Shown here: piece by piece, positions 22,756 to 34,500 of the stretch
Numbering within the stretch: position 1 is the first letter of the stretch
Layout: each line of letters starts with the position of its first letter
DNA from: Megachile rotundata
Lineage: Eukaryota; Arthropoda; Insecta; Hymenoptera; Megachilidae
Reading direction: 5' to 3'
Length of the DNA: 64,000 bases
Assembly: GCF_050947335.1 (NCBI RefSeq)
Contig: NC_134997.1
Coordinates: 9,858,001-9,922,000, forward strand
Translations under genes and position numbers: made by a program
Notes under the pieces: generated by a model
The model's input: the letters and a program-made list of their open reading frames with translations, nothing else
Told to the model about the DNA's origin: nothing
Database searches by the model: none

Positions 22756-22932
22756 TCATCAAATTATAAATAACTATTGAATGTATCATCAAATACAAAT
22801 ATTTCATTTCATGTACATCGTCTAATGGATTAAATTGTAAAAATTGATTATTAATTATAAATATATAATAATTATTCTTGATGAAGTACTAACTAATTCC
22901 ATATGTGTTCAATGCAGATAAAAACTGGTCAC

Positions 22933-25900
22933 ATGGCGATCGCTTCTGAAAATTCAGTACCTACCATCATACGCAACTTCATGATACTTTTCTGCTTCAT
23001 CGGTTATGCAGCTGGTACGTATACACCTTCATCGTCCATTCGAAAATAATTAAAACTACTATCGAATCAATCAATAAGTTTCTCCATCTTTAGAGAGTTC
23101 CGTGCACATTGATGAATGTTACCAAACTTTTGGTTGCGTACGTATGCAGGCGTCGTCTCACATTCATGCAACAGTTGTGCTTGCCATTCAGCTTGATTTA
23201 ACCCTTTCATTACTAACAGTATGGAGATTCTATAGACACATCTTATATTATAAACATTTATAGTGAAATTTTCTTATTTTATGGGATAAATATTCGTAGA
23301 TACTCAAATCGATTTTTTGTATTTTATTTTATTTGTTGTTATTAGATAGTTTAATCATGCGATAAATTTTGTGCAGTTCAGTAATAATTAATAATATTTT
23401 CTGAAATTTTTCAATTCTAAAATAATTAACATACACGTTATCAATATTGTATAAGTCATTTTTAACTTTTTTAAAAATATTTAAATAATAAAATTTCGTG
23501 AAAGATGTATTAAGTTAAATTTGCCATATATTTATCGTTTCAACTTAATATTTATTTATTTGTCTAATATTTATTTGTTTAATAATATTCATTTATTTAT
23601 TTGTTGAATATTCATTTGTTTAACAATATTCATTTATTTATTTGTGTAATAATATTCATTTATGTATTTGTTTAATATTAATTTGTTTCATAATACTTAT
23701 TTATTCATTTGTTTAACAATATTCATTTATTTATTTGTGTAATAATATTCATTTATGTATTTGTTTAATATTAATTTGTTTCATAATACTTATTTATTCA
23801 TTTGTTTAATAATATTTATTTATTTATCATACATTTATTTATTTGTTTACATTTGATAAATTTTGTATCTAACATGAATATAATTTTTAATATAAAATAA
23901 ATAAAAATCATTGTTTTTTTTTTAACAAGCTCTAACTGCGCAATAAAAAATGCAAAATGACTCTTCTCCCAGTAAACAATTAAATAAGCTCCGTAATAAA
24001 TTATTCAGCACACATTTAATAGTAATTTCATAAAAGATAGTGTTATACCAGCGCAATAAGCGAAAAAAATACAGGTATCCCGCGGATTTTATTTATGGAT
24101 CAGAAGGGGGTTAATTAAATGAGAATTCACTGACACCTGACATTATATCACGGTATAAACAAATAAGGATAACATTCGCAAAATTAATCCCCTTTCCCGA
24201 CCGAAGGTAATTACGTCCGTTAATAAACTCATTAAGAGCATCATAGAACGCGCAACTTTAATAAAAGAATTTCTGAAAAGTGGCGGCGATATAGCGAGAG
24301 AGAACTGTTATTGAAGTTGAAAGGTTAGGTGAAGACATTGGGAAGTCTAATGAGATTTTTACTGAAGTTTAATTGTCAAGAACGTTTTTTAATCTTTTGT
24401 AGTTGTTATTTGTTGCTGAAATTTTTGTTTGTGATTTCTGCAAATTTTTAACTTGATGTTAATTGAAAATTTTAATAATATATTTGATCAACAGAATTTA
24501 ATAAATTTTCCTATTTGTAATTTGTTGTTAAAATTCAATTTGCAATTTCGATTTGCAAGTTCAAATATTTAGCTTGACTTTAATAGAAAATTTGTATAAT
24601 TTATTTAATAATAAATACAATTTTTTATATTTCTATAGAAAATGTCTTTTTGTTCTTTCTTCTGTGACAAAACCATGCTCTACAATTCAAATTATCCGCA
24701 TAACTAAAAATTGGACAACATTTTACTATTGATTGCTACGATTTAAAATATTTAAATTGTGATTATGCAAATTTCAAGGTTCATTATTTGAATACTGTAT
24801 AATGCGGAACAGTTTCACTGAAAATGAAATGTCTTTCGTTAAAATAATATTTCGTTATTAAAATTACCTTTATTGTACAAATTTTTTTATAAACTTTTTA
24901 ATTTAATATAAATATTATAAATAATTATGAACTGACTTTGAGTAGAGAATTTTAACAAAATTATTTCAAATAAACAATTTAAGAAAAAAAATATTATGTT
25001 AGTGTATAAAAAATTATATAATAATGATTATTTATCAAAATTATTTATTTATTTATCATTTACAAATAAACGTAATAAATAAACTATATAAACTATATAA
25101 ACTAAATAAACTAAATAAACTGAATAAACTGAATAAACTAAATAAACTAAGTTAACTAAAGAAACTAGAAAAACTAAATAAACTAAATAAACTAGATAAA
25201 CTAGATAAACTAGATAAACTAGATAAACTAAATAAACTAAATAAACTAGATAAACTAAATAAGCTAAAAGAACTAAACAAATTAAATAAACTAAATAAAC
25301 TAAAAAAACTAAATAAGCTAAGTAAACTAAAAAAAAATAAAAAAAAAATAAAAAAAATAAACAAATTAAATAAACTAAATAAACTAAAAAAAAACTAAAT
25401 AAACTAAGTAAATTAAAAAAACTAAATAAAATAAATAAAACAAAACAAATAAAATAAATAAATAATATAACACAAAAAATGTTTATTATAAAAAAAAAAC
25501 AGATATTAAAAAATATGAAAAACAATTATCAACCCACCTTTGTATAATCAAAAACAAAACCAATAATTTTAAATATATAAATAATAATTTCAATAATTGT
25601 GAATAATTCTTGAAGTATTATTTGAATAAAACACTGTTATTTTACGCAAAATAGAAGCTTCTAAAGGCAAGCTTAAGGAGGTCCATCCCGAACAATAACA
25701 AGAAAGTTTGTGATACATTAACTGAATTATCCATGGACCAGCGATCCTTGTTTCCATCAAATGCATTCAATTTTAATTGTATACCTAAAATCCTCGTACA
25801 CAAACTATACGAACTATAAGATTAACAAGTTTACGCTTTCTGGCAGTTATGTGGTAGTAACCTGTTGCAGCTTATCCTTCAAACCCGCGGTTTTGTTACC

Positions 25901-28900
25901 ACAACGGTTTACGTTCTATCTCTTATAGCTGTTGCATATTTCATTTTGTTACATGAACAAACAATTTATTACACAAGAATTGTTTTGTGAAAAAAAAATA
26001 CGGATCACATTTTTAGAATTGAATTCCTTGGTTTTTGAAGGATGTTTGGTAGAATTTTGTGGAGTGCGAGAATTTAGGAGGGAAAATAGGGATTTTCTTT
26101 TTCTTTTTGTAGACTTTGTAGGCAAGGTTTCAGATTTGGAAATTTAGGTACTTTTAAATTTGCAAATTTTTGAAATCTTGGATGTGGAAATTTTTGAACT
26201 TTTGAATTTGCAAATTTTTACTTTTTTGCATTTTTAAATTTCTAAATTTTTCGAATTCATAAAACTCCAAATTCTCACATCCCCAAATTCCTAAATCTCC
26301 AGATTCCTATATTCCCAAATTCCCACATTCCCCAATTTCCACGTCCCCAAATTCCCATATCCCCAAATTCCCACATCCCCCAATTCCCACATCCCCCAAT
26401 GCCCACATCCCCCAATTCCCACGTCCCCAAATTCCCACATCCCCCAATTCCCACATTCCCAAATTTCCACATCGCCCAATTCCCACATCCCCGAATTCCC
26501 ACATTCCCAAATTCCCACATCGCCCAATTTCCACATCCCCAAATTCCCACATTCCCAAATTCCCACATCCCCCAATTCCCACATCCCCAAATTGCCACAT
26601 CCCCCAATTCCCACATCCCCCAATTCCCACATCCCCAAATTCCCACATTCCCAAATTCCCACATCCCCCAATTCCCACATCCCCAAATTCCCACATTCCC
26701 AATTCCCATATCCCCCAATTCCCACATCCCCAAATTCCCATATCCCCAAATTTCTAAGTGTCCACCCATCTAAATTTCCAAATCACTAAAATCCCCAATT
26801 CCCCTAATCCCCAAGTTCAAAAATGAAAAAATTTCCAAACTCCTAACTCCCCAAATTTCTAAATTCCACCCTTCCCAAATTTCCAAAGCACCAAATATCA
26901 AATTACAAGTTCAACGAAAAAAATATTGAGAATATAGCATCCCATATACGTTCATACACTGCACATTTCAGTCTTCCTTCGCGAACCTGAATAAAAAGAA
27001 TAGCTTCACTTGCATAGATGCAAGGAGAAAAGAAAATGGACCGTCATCGACGTTGAAACAGAAAAGCAATCGCTGTCTTTGTCACCTAGTCAATTCAACA
27101 GCATATTTAAAATGGACGATCTGACGTCCGCCATTTTGTTCACCCTCACAAAGTTGCTTGAAGACGTCATTCTCCCTCTGCGCACTATTTTCACAATTAT
27201 CTGTTTATTTATGCACACATAATTCTTTCTGAAAATATTTCTTTCTTAAAATAATTCTTACATATTTATATATTTATTGTTTTTAATTTTATACACTTGA
27301 AATTATTTTTTTGATTGCACAAATAAGGAAATCTAACGTAAAATAATTCAAGAATATCTAACTAAAGAATACCTAGAGACAAGAAAGACAAAAAATTGAA
27401 AAAAAGAAGAATACTCTTTCATCCCTTATCAATTAAAAGAGTTGCATTCTTCTTTCGAATAAATTGAATAAATATATAAATCCTGAATGTTATTCGACTG
27501 TTTGCATATGTCACCGAGTACAAATAAAAGCCTTTGTCAGTATTTGTATTTAATAATTTGATCGGAATGCGATATCACGCGGATGTGGAAAATTAATCTC
27601 TACATAATATTTCATTTCAGAGGCATACTCCATATTTTCTGGAGTATCGCGAGGAATTCTTTTTCTTGCGAATCCTTAGAATTTTTAATTAACCCAATTC
27701 ACCGCGCAACCACGTATTGGTATTATTTTAGGAAACCCTAATGAGACTGAAATCGCCCACCTTAGTTTTCATTCAGTAGACTTAAATAAAAATACGCGGT
27801 CTTCACGTATGTTCGCACTCGTTGTTTCAGGTTCTTGCCTGAGCTATGGACATTCATGTTGGGGAGGTACGTTTTCACATTTTTATACAAATCTGTAATT
27901 AAACAGATAATAGCAGTATATCATTCTAACATTTTTTTTTATTTTTTATTATTACTTTAGGCTTTTTAATTTTTTATGAAGATGAGTGTGATGAGTTTCT
28001 AATAACAAGTTTATTTTTTTAATAACAAGTTATTCTCTTGCTGTTACAAAATTTATAATAATTATTATTTTGATTTACTTAAAAAATGACTGACAGAAGA
28101 TTTAGTAATTTTATAATTTTAAAAATAGATTGAAAATAAAATTAGAAATTTTGATTCATTATTTTTGAAACGCTCTATATACTGTTCTAAATGAAATATT
28201 AAACATTAATTGTTCATTAACAATGTCTTACGTATAGGGTCAAATATTGTCATGTAGATGCAACTTAAAAGCAGTGTTTCGCTGAAATTTAGTATTTAAT
28301 TTGATTGACAGAGTAGTGACACATTATTTCATAATTACAGCACATGGTAAACGAAGTGGAGGCCATAACAACGGATACGTGTTACCCTTAAAAGGAATGA
28401 ACGACATGCAACAAGGAGTACCGTTACTTACGAAAGAGCATTTAATATCACGTTTAATTGGTCGGCCATTGATGTCTAATAAATACAAAGGAAGATGGGA
28501 CAGGCTTTTTAAAGTGAAGTTGAATTATCCAGAACATTTGAACGACGATGATGTCAATACTCGTATTACTAATGAACTTATTGGGTAAGTAGTAACAATA
28601 CAAATATAAATTATATGTAAAATAATATATGTGTATAATTCTCATTTACAATACAATATAATTTCATTTTTCTAGTCATAAGAAGTATCAAGGGATATCA
28701 ATAAATATAAAACGCAAACTTAAGTTAATTCACTTATAGTACTCATCCCAAGAGTTGGCGCGTGTAAAGAAGCTCCCAGACTTCCACTTCGGCTAATAAG
28801 AATAATGACAACTGTTGGGAAGCACTATCTCACTTTCGTCTGTCCTTGTTTTTGGCCTAATGTACCGACCGTGAGCCAATTGCACCGCCGAAAATACGTG

Positions 28901-30352
28901 TGGCGTCCATTTTTCTATTCCGACCAATTGCCGCTCTTCTAAACACGTCAACTCACGCGCCAACTCGTGGGTTGGCATCGGTACCCTTGCCTCATGATTT
29001 ATTCGCGTCGGTCAGAACTAATCACTGCTGCAATACTAAAACAGATGGAGAAAGTTAAAATATTGTATCAATTTAGTATTATTCGGTTGACTATGTAAAC
29101 TGCCGTGGCTCTTCTAAACACATCAGCCTCGCGCGCCAACTCGTGGGTTGGCATCGGTACCCTTGCCTCATGATTTATTCGCGTCGGTCAGAACTAATCA
29201 CTGCCGCAATACTCAAACAGATGAAGAAAGTTAAAATATTATATCAATTTAGTATTATTCGGTTGACTATGTAAACTGCTGCTCTTCTAAACACCTTGGC
29301 TCATGCGCCATCTCGTGGGTTGCGATCGGTATCAATTCTAATTTATTTAAAAATGTCAGAAATCTCATGAGAAATGAAAGAAGTTAATAATGTACTTAGC
29401 TGCTGTTTTGCATTTTATATTTACAATTTTATTTTGCAAATTTTTCAGTTGTTTTGTTCATTTATCAGTGTTTGTAATGAGTATAATAATTTGTACTGTC
29501 ATCGACAGAGATCAGAACAACGAGGACATCGACGGTGGCAAAACGAAACACGACGTGCAGGACATGATAGAAAATTTGAACAACGAGAAAAACGAAATAC
29601 CGAAAATTGTACTGATGCTAAGGAACGAGGAGGATGAACAAGGCAGCAAACCACAGAACCTTGATTTCTTTAAATTTTTGGTAAATTAAAATCTTCTGAA
29701 TCGTTACTAGTATGCAAAAGTTTTAGTCTCTCGTTTAAATTCAGTCGAATTCCCGCCTTTGCTATGTTACCGACGGTCGGTAATAAAGTAGTAGATAATT
29801 GAGGTTATGGAAATACTGAAAGTTATGGAAATATTGGAGGAGGACTTGTAAGGTTATTGGAATTATAGAAATTTGGGGATAAAGAAATCTAGAGATCTGG
29901 GGATTTAAGAGTATAGGAATTCAGAGATCTAGGGATATAAACGTTTAGAGTTCTTGAGACCTAGAGATATAAAGGTTTAGAAATCTTGAAATCTAGGGAT
30001 ATAAAAGCTTAGAAATCTTGAGATCTAGGGATATAAAGGTTTAGAAATCTTGAGATCTAGGGATTTAAAAGTTTAGAAATCTTGGAATCCAAGAATATAA
30101 AAGTTTAAAAATCTTAAGATCTAGGGATGTAAAAATTTAGAAATCTTGAGATTTAAGAACATTAAAATTTATAAATCTTGAGATCTAAAAATATAAAAAT
30201 TTATAAATCTTGAAATCCAAGAATATAAAAGTTTAAAAATCTAGAGATTAAAATTTTTGCATGCATTCAATATAAATCCCACTCAATATATCGCCCTATA
30301 ATAACATTATACTTTTTACTTGCAGAGCGACGCGAACGGTAATTTCGAATAA
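22933..30352 (+). CDS. CCHa1: Neuropeptide CCHamide-1 precursor
   Basis: Five coding exons, all GT-AG and in phase: 22933-23014 (exon from 22918), 27831-27866, 28341-28584, 29509-29680, 30326-30352; 186 residues. Residues 1-27 (MAIASENSVPT..FMILFCFIGYAA) form the signal peptide. The mature peptide (G)SCLSYGHSCWGAH, followed by the amidation/cleavage signal GKR, starts at residue 28 and is cut by two introns; the 36-nt exon holds both cysteines of the disulfide loop. It matches the recalled Drosophila CCHamide-1 SCLEYGHSCWGAH-amide. The remaining 140 residues are a spacer with no second amidated copy. The last exon adds only SDANGNFE; reading through the donor at 29681 would instead give VN and stop. 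In insects the peptide activates the CCHa1 receptor and is made in gut endocrine cells and brain. Introns are 4.8, 0.47, 0.92 and 0.65 kb and three carry repeats. Confidence 0.93.
23530..23870. repeat. Degenerate AT-rich repeat in CCHamide-1 intron 2
   Basis: Repeats of ATTTATTTGTTTAATAATAT, with a block of about 85 bp (AACAATATTCATTTATTTAT ... TTTCATAATACTTATTTATT) present twice nearly identically at 23620-23720 and 23715-23810. Confidence 0.8.
25075..25450. repeat. 9-bp minisatellite (TAGATAAAC)n
   Basis: Units TAGATAAAC/TAAATAAAC run for about 375 bp in CCHamide-1 intron 2. On the minus strand they translate as Leu-Val-Tyr repeats, giving a false 158-codon hydrophobic frame. Confidence 0.9.
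26270..26900. repeat. 16-bp C-rich array in CCHamide-1 intron 2
   Basis: Regular CCCACATCCCCAAATT/CCCACATTCCCAAATT units to about 26760, decaying to 26900. The plus strand is nearly G-free, so the minus strand is a G-run tract with potential for quadruplex structures. Three minus frames and two plus frames stay open because no unit contains a stop. Confidence 0.9.
26905..27825. other. End of CCHamide-1 intron 2
   Basis: No further gene. An imperfect inverted pair AAAATGGACGATC / GACGTCCGCCATTTTG is at 27111-27137. AT-rich DNA follows to the acceptor CTCGTTGTTTCAG at 27830. Confidence 0.5.
28745..29335 (-). mobile_element. Inverted-repeat element with tandem units, copy A (CCHamide-1 intron 4)
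   Basis: Reverse-oriented copy of the elements at 40.9 and 45.7 kb. It begins CCAAGAGTTGGCGCGTGTAA and ends with CGCGCCAACTCGTGGGTTGG-type units repeated about every 175 bp, each containing the hairpin CCAACTCGTGGGTTGG and an AT-rich block (AACTTTCTCCATCTGTTTTA on the other strand). It fits between coding exons 4 and 5 without touching the splice sites. No transposase. Confidence 0.85.
29825..30255. repeat. 30-33-bp purine-rich repeat in CCHamide-1 intron 5
   Basis: About ten units of GAAATCTTGAGATCTAGGGA followed by TATAAAAGTTTA, ending 70 bp before the terminal coding exon. Confidence 0.85.
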
Positions 30353-30467
30353 CAAAGTTTAAGATTATGTCGACGCATTATTGAAATAGAAATTGTCACG
30401 AAACTTATTGTAACGAGGCTAATAAGATTATTAATTTCAATTAATTTATTAGCGATTGTGTTTCGCG

Positions 30468-30473
30468 AATAAA
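30468..30473 (+). terminator. Candidate poly(A) signal of CCHamide-1
   Basis: AATAAA 116 nt after the CCHamide-1 stop codon. A second AATAAA lies at 30776-30781. Confidence 0.45.
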
Positions 30474-30934
30474 AATCTATGAACATTTTTCGTGTACACG
30501 TTCCCACTTTCAATTTTGTAAATATATTATCGGTATTTTAAATAGACAACAATATTTGCATTAACAATCCTTTAAGTCATTTGTTTATAGAACAGGTGTT
30601 TCAGTTCATTATCGACCATCGTTTACATATTGATTCCTTCCTGTTGAACGGTTTATTCATACAGTGCAACGTTTACGATGAACAGAGGCAATATAAACTG
30701 ATACAAACGATGAAACATATATGAATAATAAATCAATTAATTTGTAATGAGTTATTAATTTTTATTTTAGAAGTCAATAAAAGCTAGATGAGATTGCAAT
30801 TATTTTACTGGACTTAAGATTAGACGAGTACAGGGTATTCCTAAAATGATGTCCTCGAACCTATATAGTTTTTTTTAATTTTAATTTTAAAATTGCAAAT
30901 TGAAATCAGTTTAATCTAATGACATTGGTAATGT

Positions 30935-31165
30935 ATAATATTTACAAGATCAATATTTAATTTAATTAAATGATATTTATTGATGTTTTTAATAAACATT
31001 GAAATAGTATTTACAAGATAAATATTTAATTTAATTAAATGATATTTATTAATGTCTTTAATAAAAATTAATATAATATTTACAAGATCAATATTTAATT
31101 TAATTAAATGATACTTATTAATGTTTTTAATAAATAATAAAATAGTATTTACAAAATATTCATTT
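30935..31165. repeat. 69-bp tandem repeat between the convergent CCHamide genes
   Basis: TTTACAAGAT recurs at 30941, 31010 and 31079, with TTTACAAAAT at 31148. The units are AT-rich and lie between the two genes' 3' ends. Confidence 0.9.
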
Positions 31166-31233
31166 AGTCCTAATAGACTTATCACGAATAAAACCGAATA
31201 AAATAAACAAATATTTTATATTTTATTTCATTC

Positions 31234-31314
31234 TTTATTGTACAAACAGAGATGTCCACAGGTGCATGCAACGATAATAAAGTATAATAACATTTTCGTT
31301 TATTCTTTCAACAC
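31234..31314 (-). terminator. Candidate poly(A) signals of CCHamide-2
   Basis: AATAAA on the minus strand at 31314-31309 and 31239-31234, about 215-300 nt downstream of the CCHamide-2 stop codon. Confidence 0.45.
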
Positions 31315-31529
31315 GAACAAAATGTTATTTACATAACTAATATTATCTCTTAAATATTACACTTCAAATTATATATTTCGCTACAAAGTCACACAAGAAA
31401 TATAACATCAATAAGATTATAATTGATAAATGACCGAAGTAGTTTGTCGAAAATTTGTTTGATATACATTTCCCTTTTGCTTTTGTTTTTCTGATCAACG
31501 CCGAACTCAAGTACAATAGAAACTTCCGT

Positions 31530-34500
31530 TTATTTGTCGTTGATGTCCATTTCCGGTTGATGACGATGCTGTGACGTCAGCTGCAATTAAGAAAATATTT
31601 TACTTTGTGCAGTGAAAGTGTATTCAAATACATATAGGATGTCTCACAACTAGTGGTCCCTGAAATGGAGGGTAGCTGAAGTGATTCTGAATCAGATTTC
31701 CCTTTGCAAAAATGGGGTAGGAAGCTTCGTTTTTGAATTATTAAGGAAAAACGCGGACCAATCAGAGCGCGAGGATTACTCATGCGCAGACGCGAGAGCG
31801 ACAGCTTCGAGCCTAGTGGCTGAGCGCGCGTAATCCTCGCGCTCTGATTGCTACGCGTTAGATTACCACACGTTGCATTAGTACGCGTAGAATTACCACG
31901 CGTTGCATTACTACACGTTGGTTAACTACGCGTTAGATTTCCACGCGTTAGATTCCTACGCGTAGAATTACCACGCGTTGTATTACTACGCGTTGGATTA
32001 CTACGCGTTGAATATCCACGCGCTGGATTACTACGCGTTGGATATTCACACGCTGGATTACTACGCGTTGGATTACTACGCGTTGGATTACTACGCATTG
32101 GATTACCACACGTTGCATTAGTACGCGTAGAATTACCACGCGTTGCATTACTACGCGTTGGTTAACTACGCGTTAGATTTCCACGCGTTAGATTCCTACG
32201 CGTAGAATTACCACGCGTTGTATTACTACGCGTTGGATTACTACGCGTTGAATATCCACGCGCTGGATTACTACGCGTTGGATATTCACACGCTGGGTTA
32301 CTACGCGTTGGATTACTACGCGTTGGATTACTACGCATTGGATTACCACGCGTTGCATTACTACGCGTAGAATTACCACGCGTTGCATTGCTACGCGTTG
32401 GTTAACTACGCGTTAGATTTCCACGTGTTAGATTCCTACGCGTAGAATTACCACGCGCTGCATTACTACGCGTTACATTACTACGTGTTAAATATCCGCG
32501 CGCTGGATTACTACGCGTTGGATATTCACACGCTGGGTTACTACGCGTTGGATTACTACGCGTTGGATTACTACGCGTTAGATTACCACGCGTTGCATTA
32601 CTACGCGTAGAATTACCACGCACTGCATTACTACGCGTTGGATTACCACACGTTGGATAACTAACCCCCTCCTAACCCCTTCAATATCCACGTAGAAATA
32701 AAACTTAATGTACCCATTGTCGAAAGATGGAGGACAAGATGTAATTATCAAGCCTCACTGGCGGCTGACGGCGCGCTTCAAGAAATATTTCTCGTTGTCC
32801 TAGGAATTTTTGTTTCGGCACTTCAAACTGATTGTACAAAGGAACGTCTTGTGTTCCCTGGATGTTGTCACTTGTTGGCACCTCATTTCGTTGAAACGTA
32901 ATATCTCGCAAATGTGAATCGAACCTCTTGCCGTGTCCACCGAAACAGGAGTGTCCAAAAGCTGAGCAGCCACCTGAAAAAAAGATACTAATTAATAATC
33001 AATATTCTATGAATCAAACTACGAATTTAACTATGTACAATATACGATAGACAATTGCTTTATCTCTGTCATAAATACTTTACTTTATATAAGAAACCAG
33101 AATACTATTTTAACGCTGTACAATATCATTGTAACGAAATGTTGTCCAAAATACGGATATTCGCCAACAATAAAATTTCCGCCACTTTAAACATGAATAC
33201 TTGTCTCAACCGATTGAAACTAAAGCTAAATACAATACCTAAGGAAATATTATTACTGAAGCAGAAATTTCATTCAACTCTATTTCGATAAAAGGATGAA
33301 TGAACATGATTGTGTAACTCATTGATTCCTTAACTGGAAATAAATTTCATATTACAGGAACTAGGAAAATGTGGCCTCTGAATATAGATTATGAAACACA
33401 ATGGACAGCTTTGTACAGACAGCGTTTTCTTTATGGACCTGCAAACGTTTTAGTCCGAAGAGGAGTCCTTTCTGAGGATGACACACGGAAGTTATACTTA
33501 TTTTTAGACAGATGTTTTCGGTGTGTGTATGCGTGAGATGGTGCTCGAAATGAATTTATGACAATTTAATATTAATACTTTGTAATATGTGGTAATTCTG
33601 CGCGTGGTAATTCCACGCGGGGTAATTCTACGCGTAGTAATTCGGCGCGTGATGATTCAACGCGTAATAATTCCACTCGTCGTAATTCCACGCGTAGTAA
33701 TTCGGCGCGTGGTGATTCAACGTGAAGTAATTCGACGCATGGTAATTCGAGACGTGAAATTTTTACGCGTAGTAATTCGATCCGTGGTAATTCGACGCGT
33801 GGTAATTCGACGCGTGGTAATTCAACGCGTGGTAATTCGACGCGTGGTAATTCGACGCGTGGTAATTCGACGCGTGGTAATTCGAGACGTGGAATTTCGA
33901 CGCGTGGTAATTCGATCCGTGGTAATTCGATCCGTGGTAATTCGATCCGTGGTAATTCGACGCGTGGTAATTCGATGCGTGGTAATTCGATCCGTGGTAA
34001 TTCGACGCGTGGTAATTCAACGCGTGGTAATTCGATCCGTGGTAATTCGACGCGTGGAATTTCGACGCATGGTAATTTGATCCGTGGTAATTCGACGCGT
34101 GGTAACTCCCAACGCACTAATTCACCGCGTACTAAATCCACGCACGATAATTCCCCACGAACTCTCACAAACCCCCAACAATATACTAAAAAATGAAACA
34201 TATACCCTTGCACCCAACCTATCCGTACATTATCGATCGAAAGCACAGAATCAAATACATCTCCTACCAGATTACACTGTGAAAGAGAAAATTGAACCTT
34301 TTTAATCTCATAAAAAGAGCAATTTCCGCAATTTGCGTGTTTCTTAAAACGAAACGTAAATTACGAATGCACGATACGAATCAGTGGAAGGAAATTATAA
34401 ATCGAACGCAACGAAAAAGAGGAAAATCACGTCGTACACGAGCGGCACAACTGAAAGCTAAACTAAAAAGTCGAGTAGTAAACGCGATTGGTTATACGTG

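Noticed and set aside
21455..22780. 441-codon plus-strand Asn-Ser-Thr-Arg repeat frame, and 160-202-codon minus frames
   Set aside because: Also produced by the 15-bp period; several overlapping frames and strands are open at once, with no codon bias or signal peptide.
25049..25525. 158-codon hydrophobic minus-strand frame (Leu-Val-Tyr repeats), superficially like a membrane protein
   Set aside because: Translation of the 9-bp TAGATAAAC repeat.
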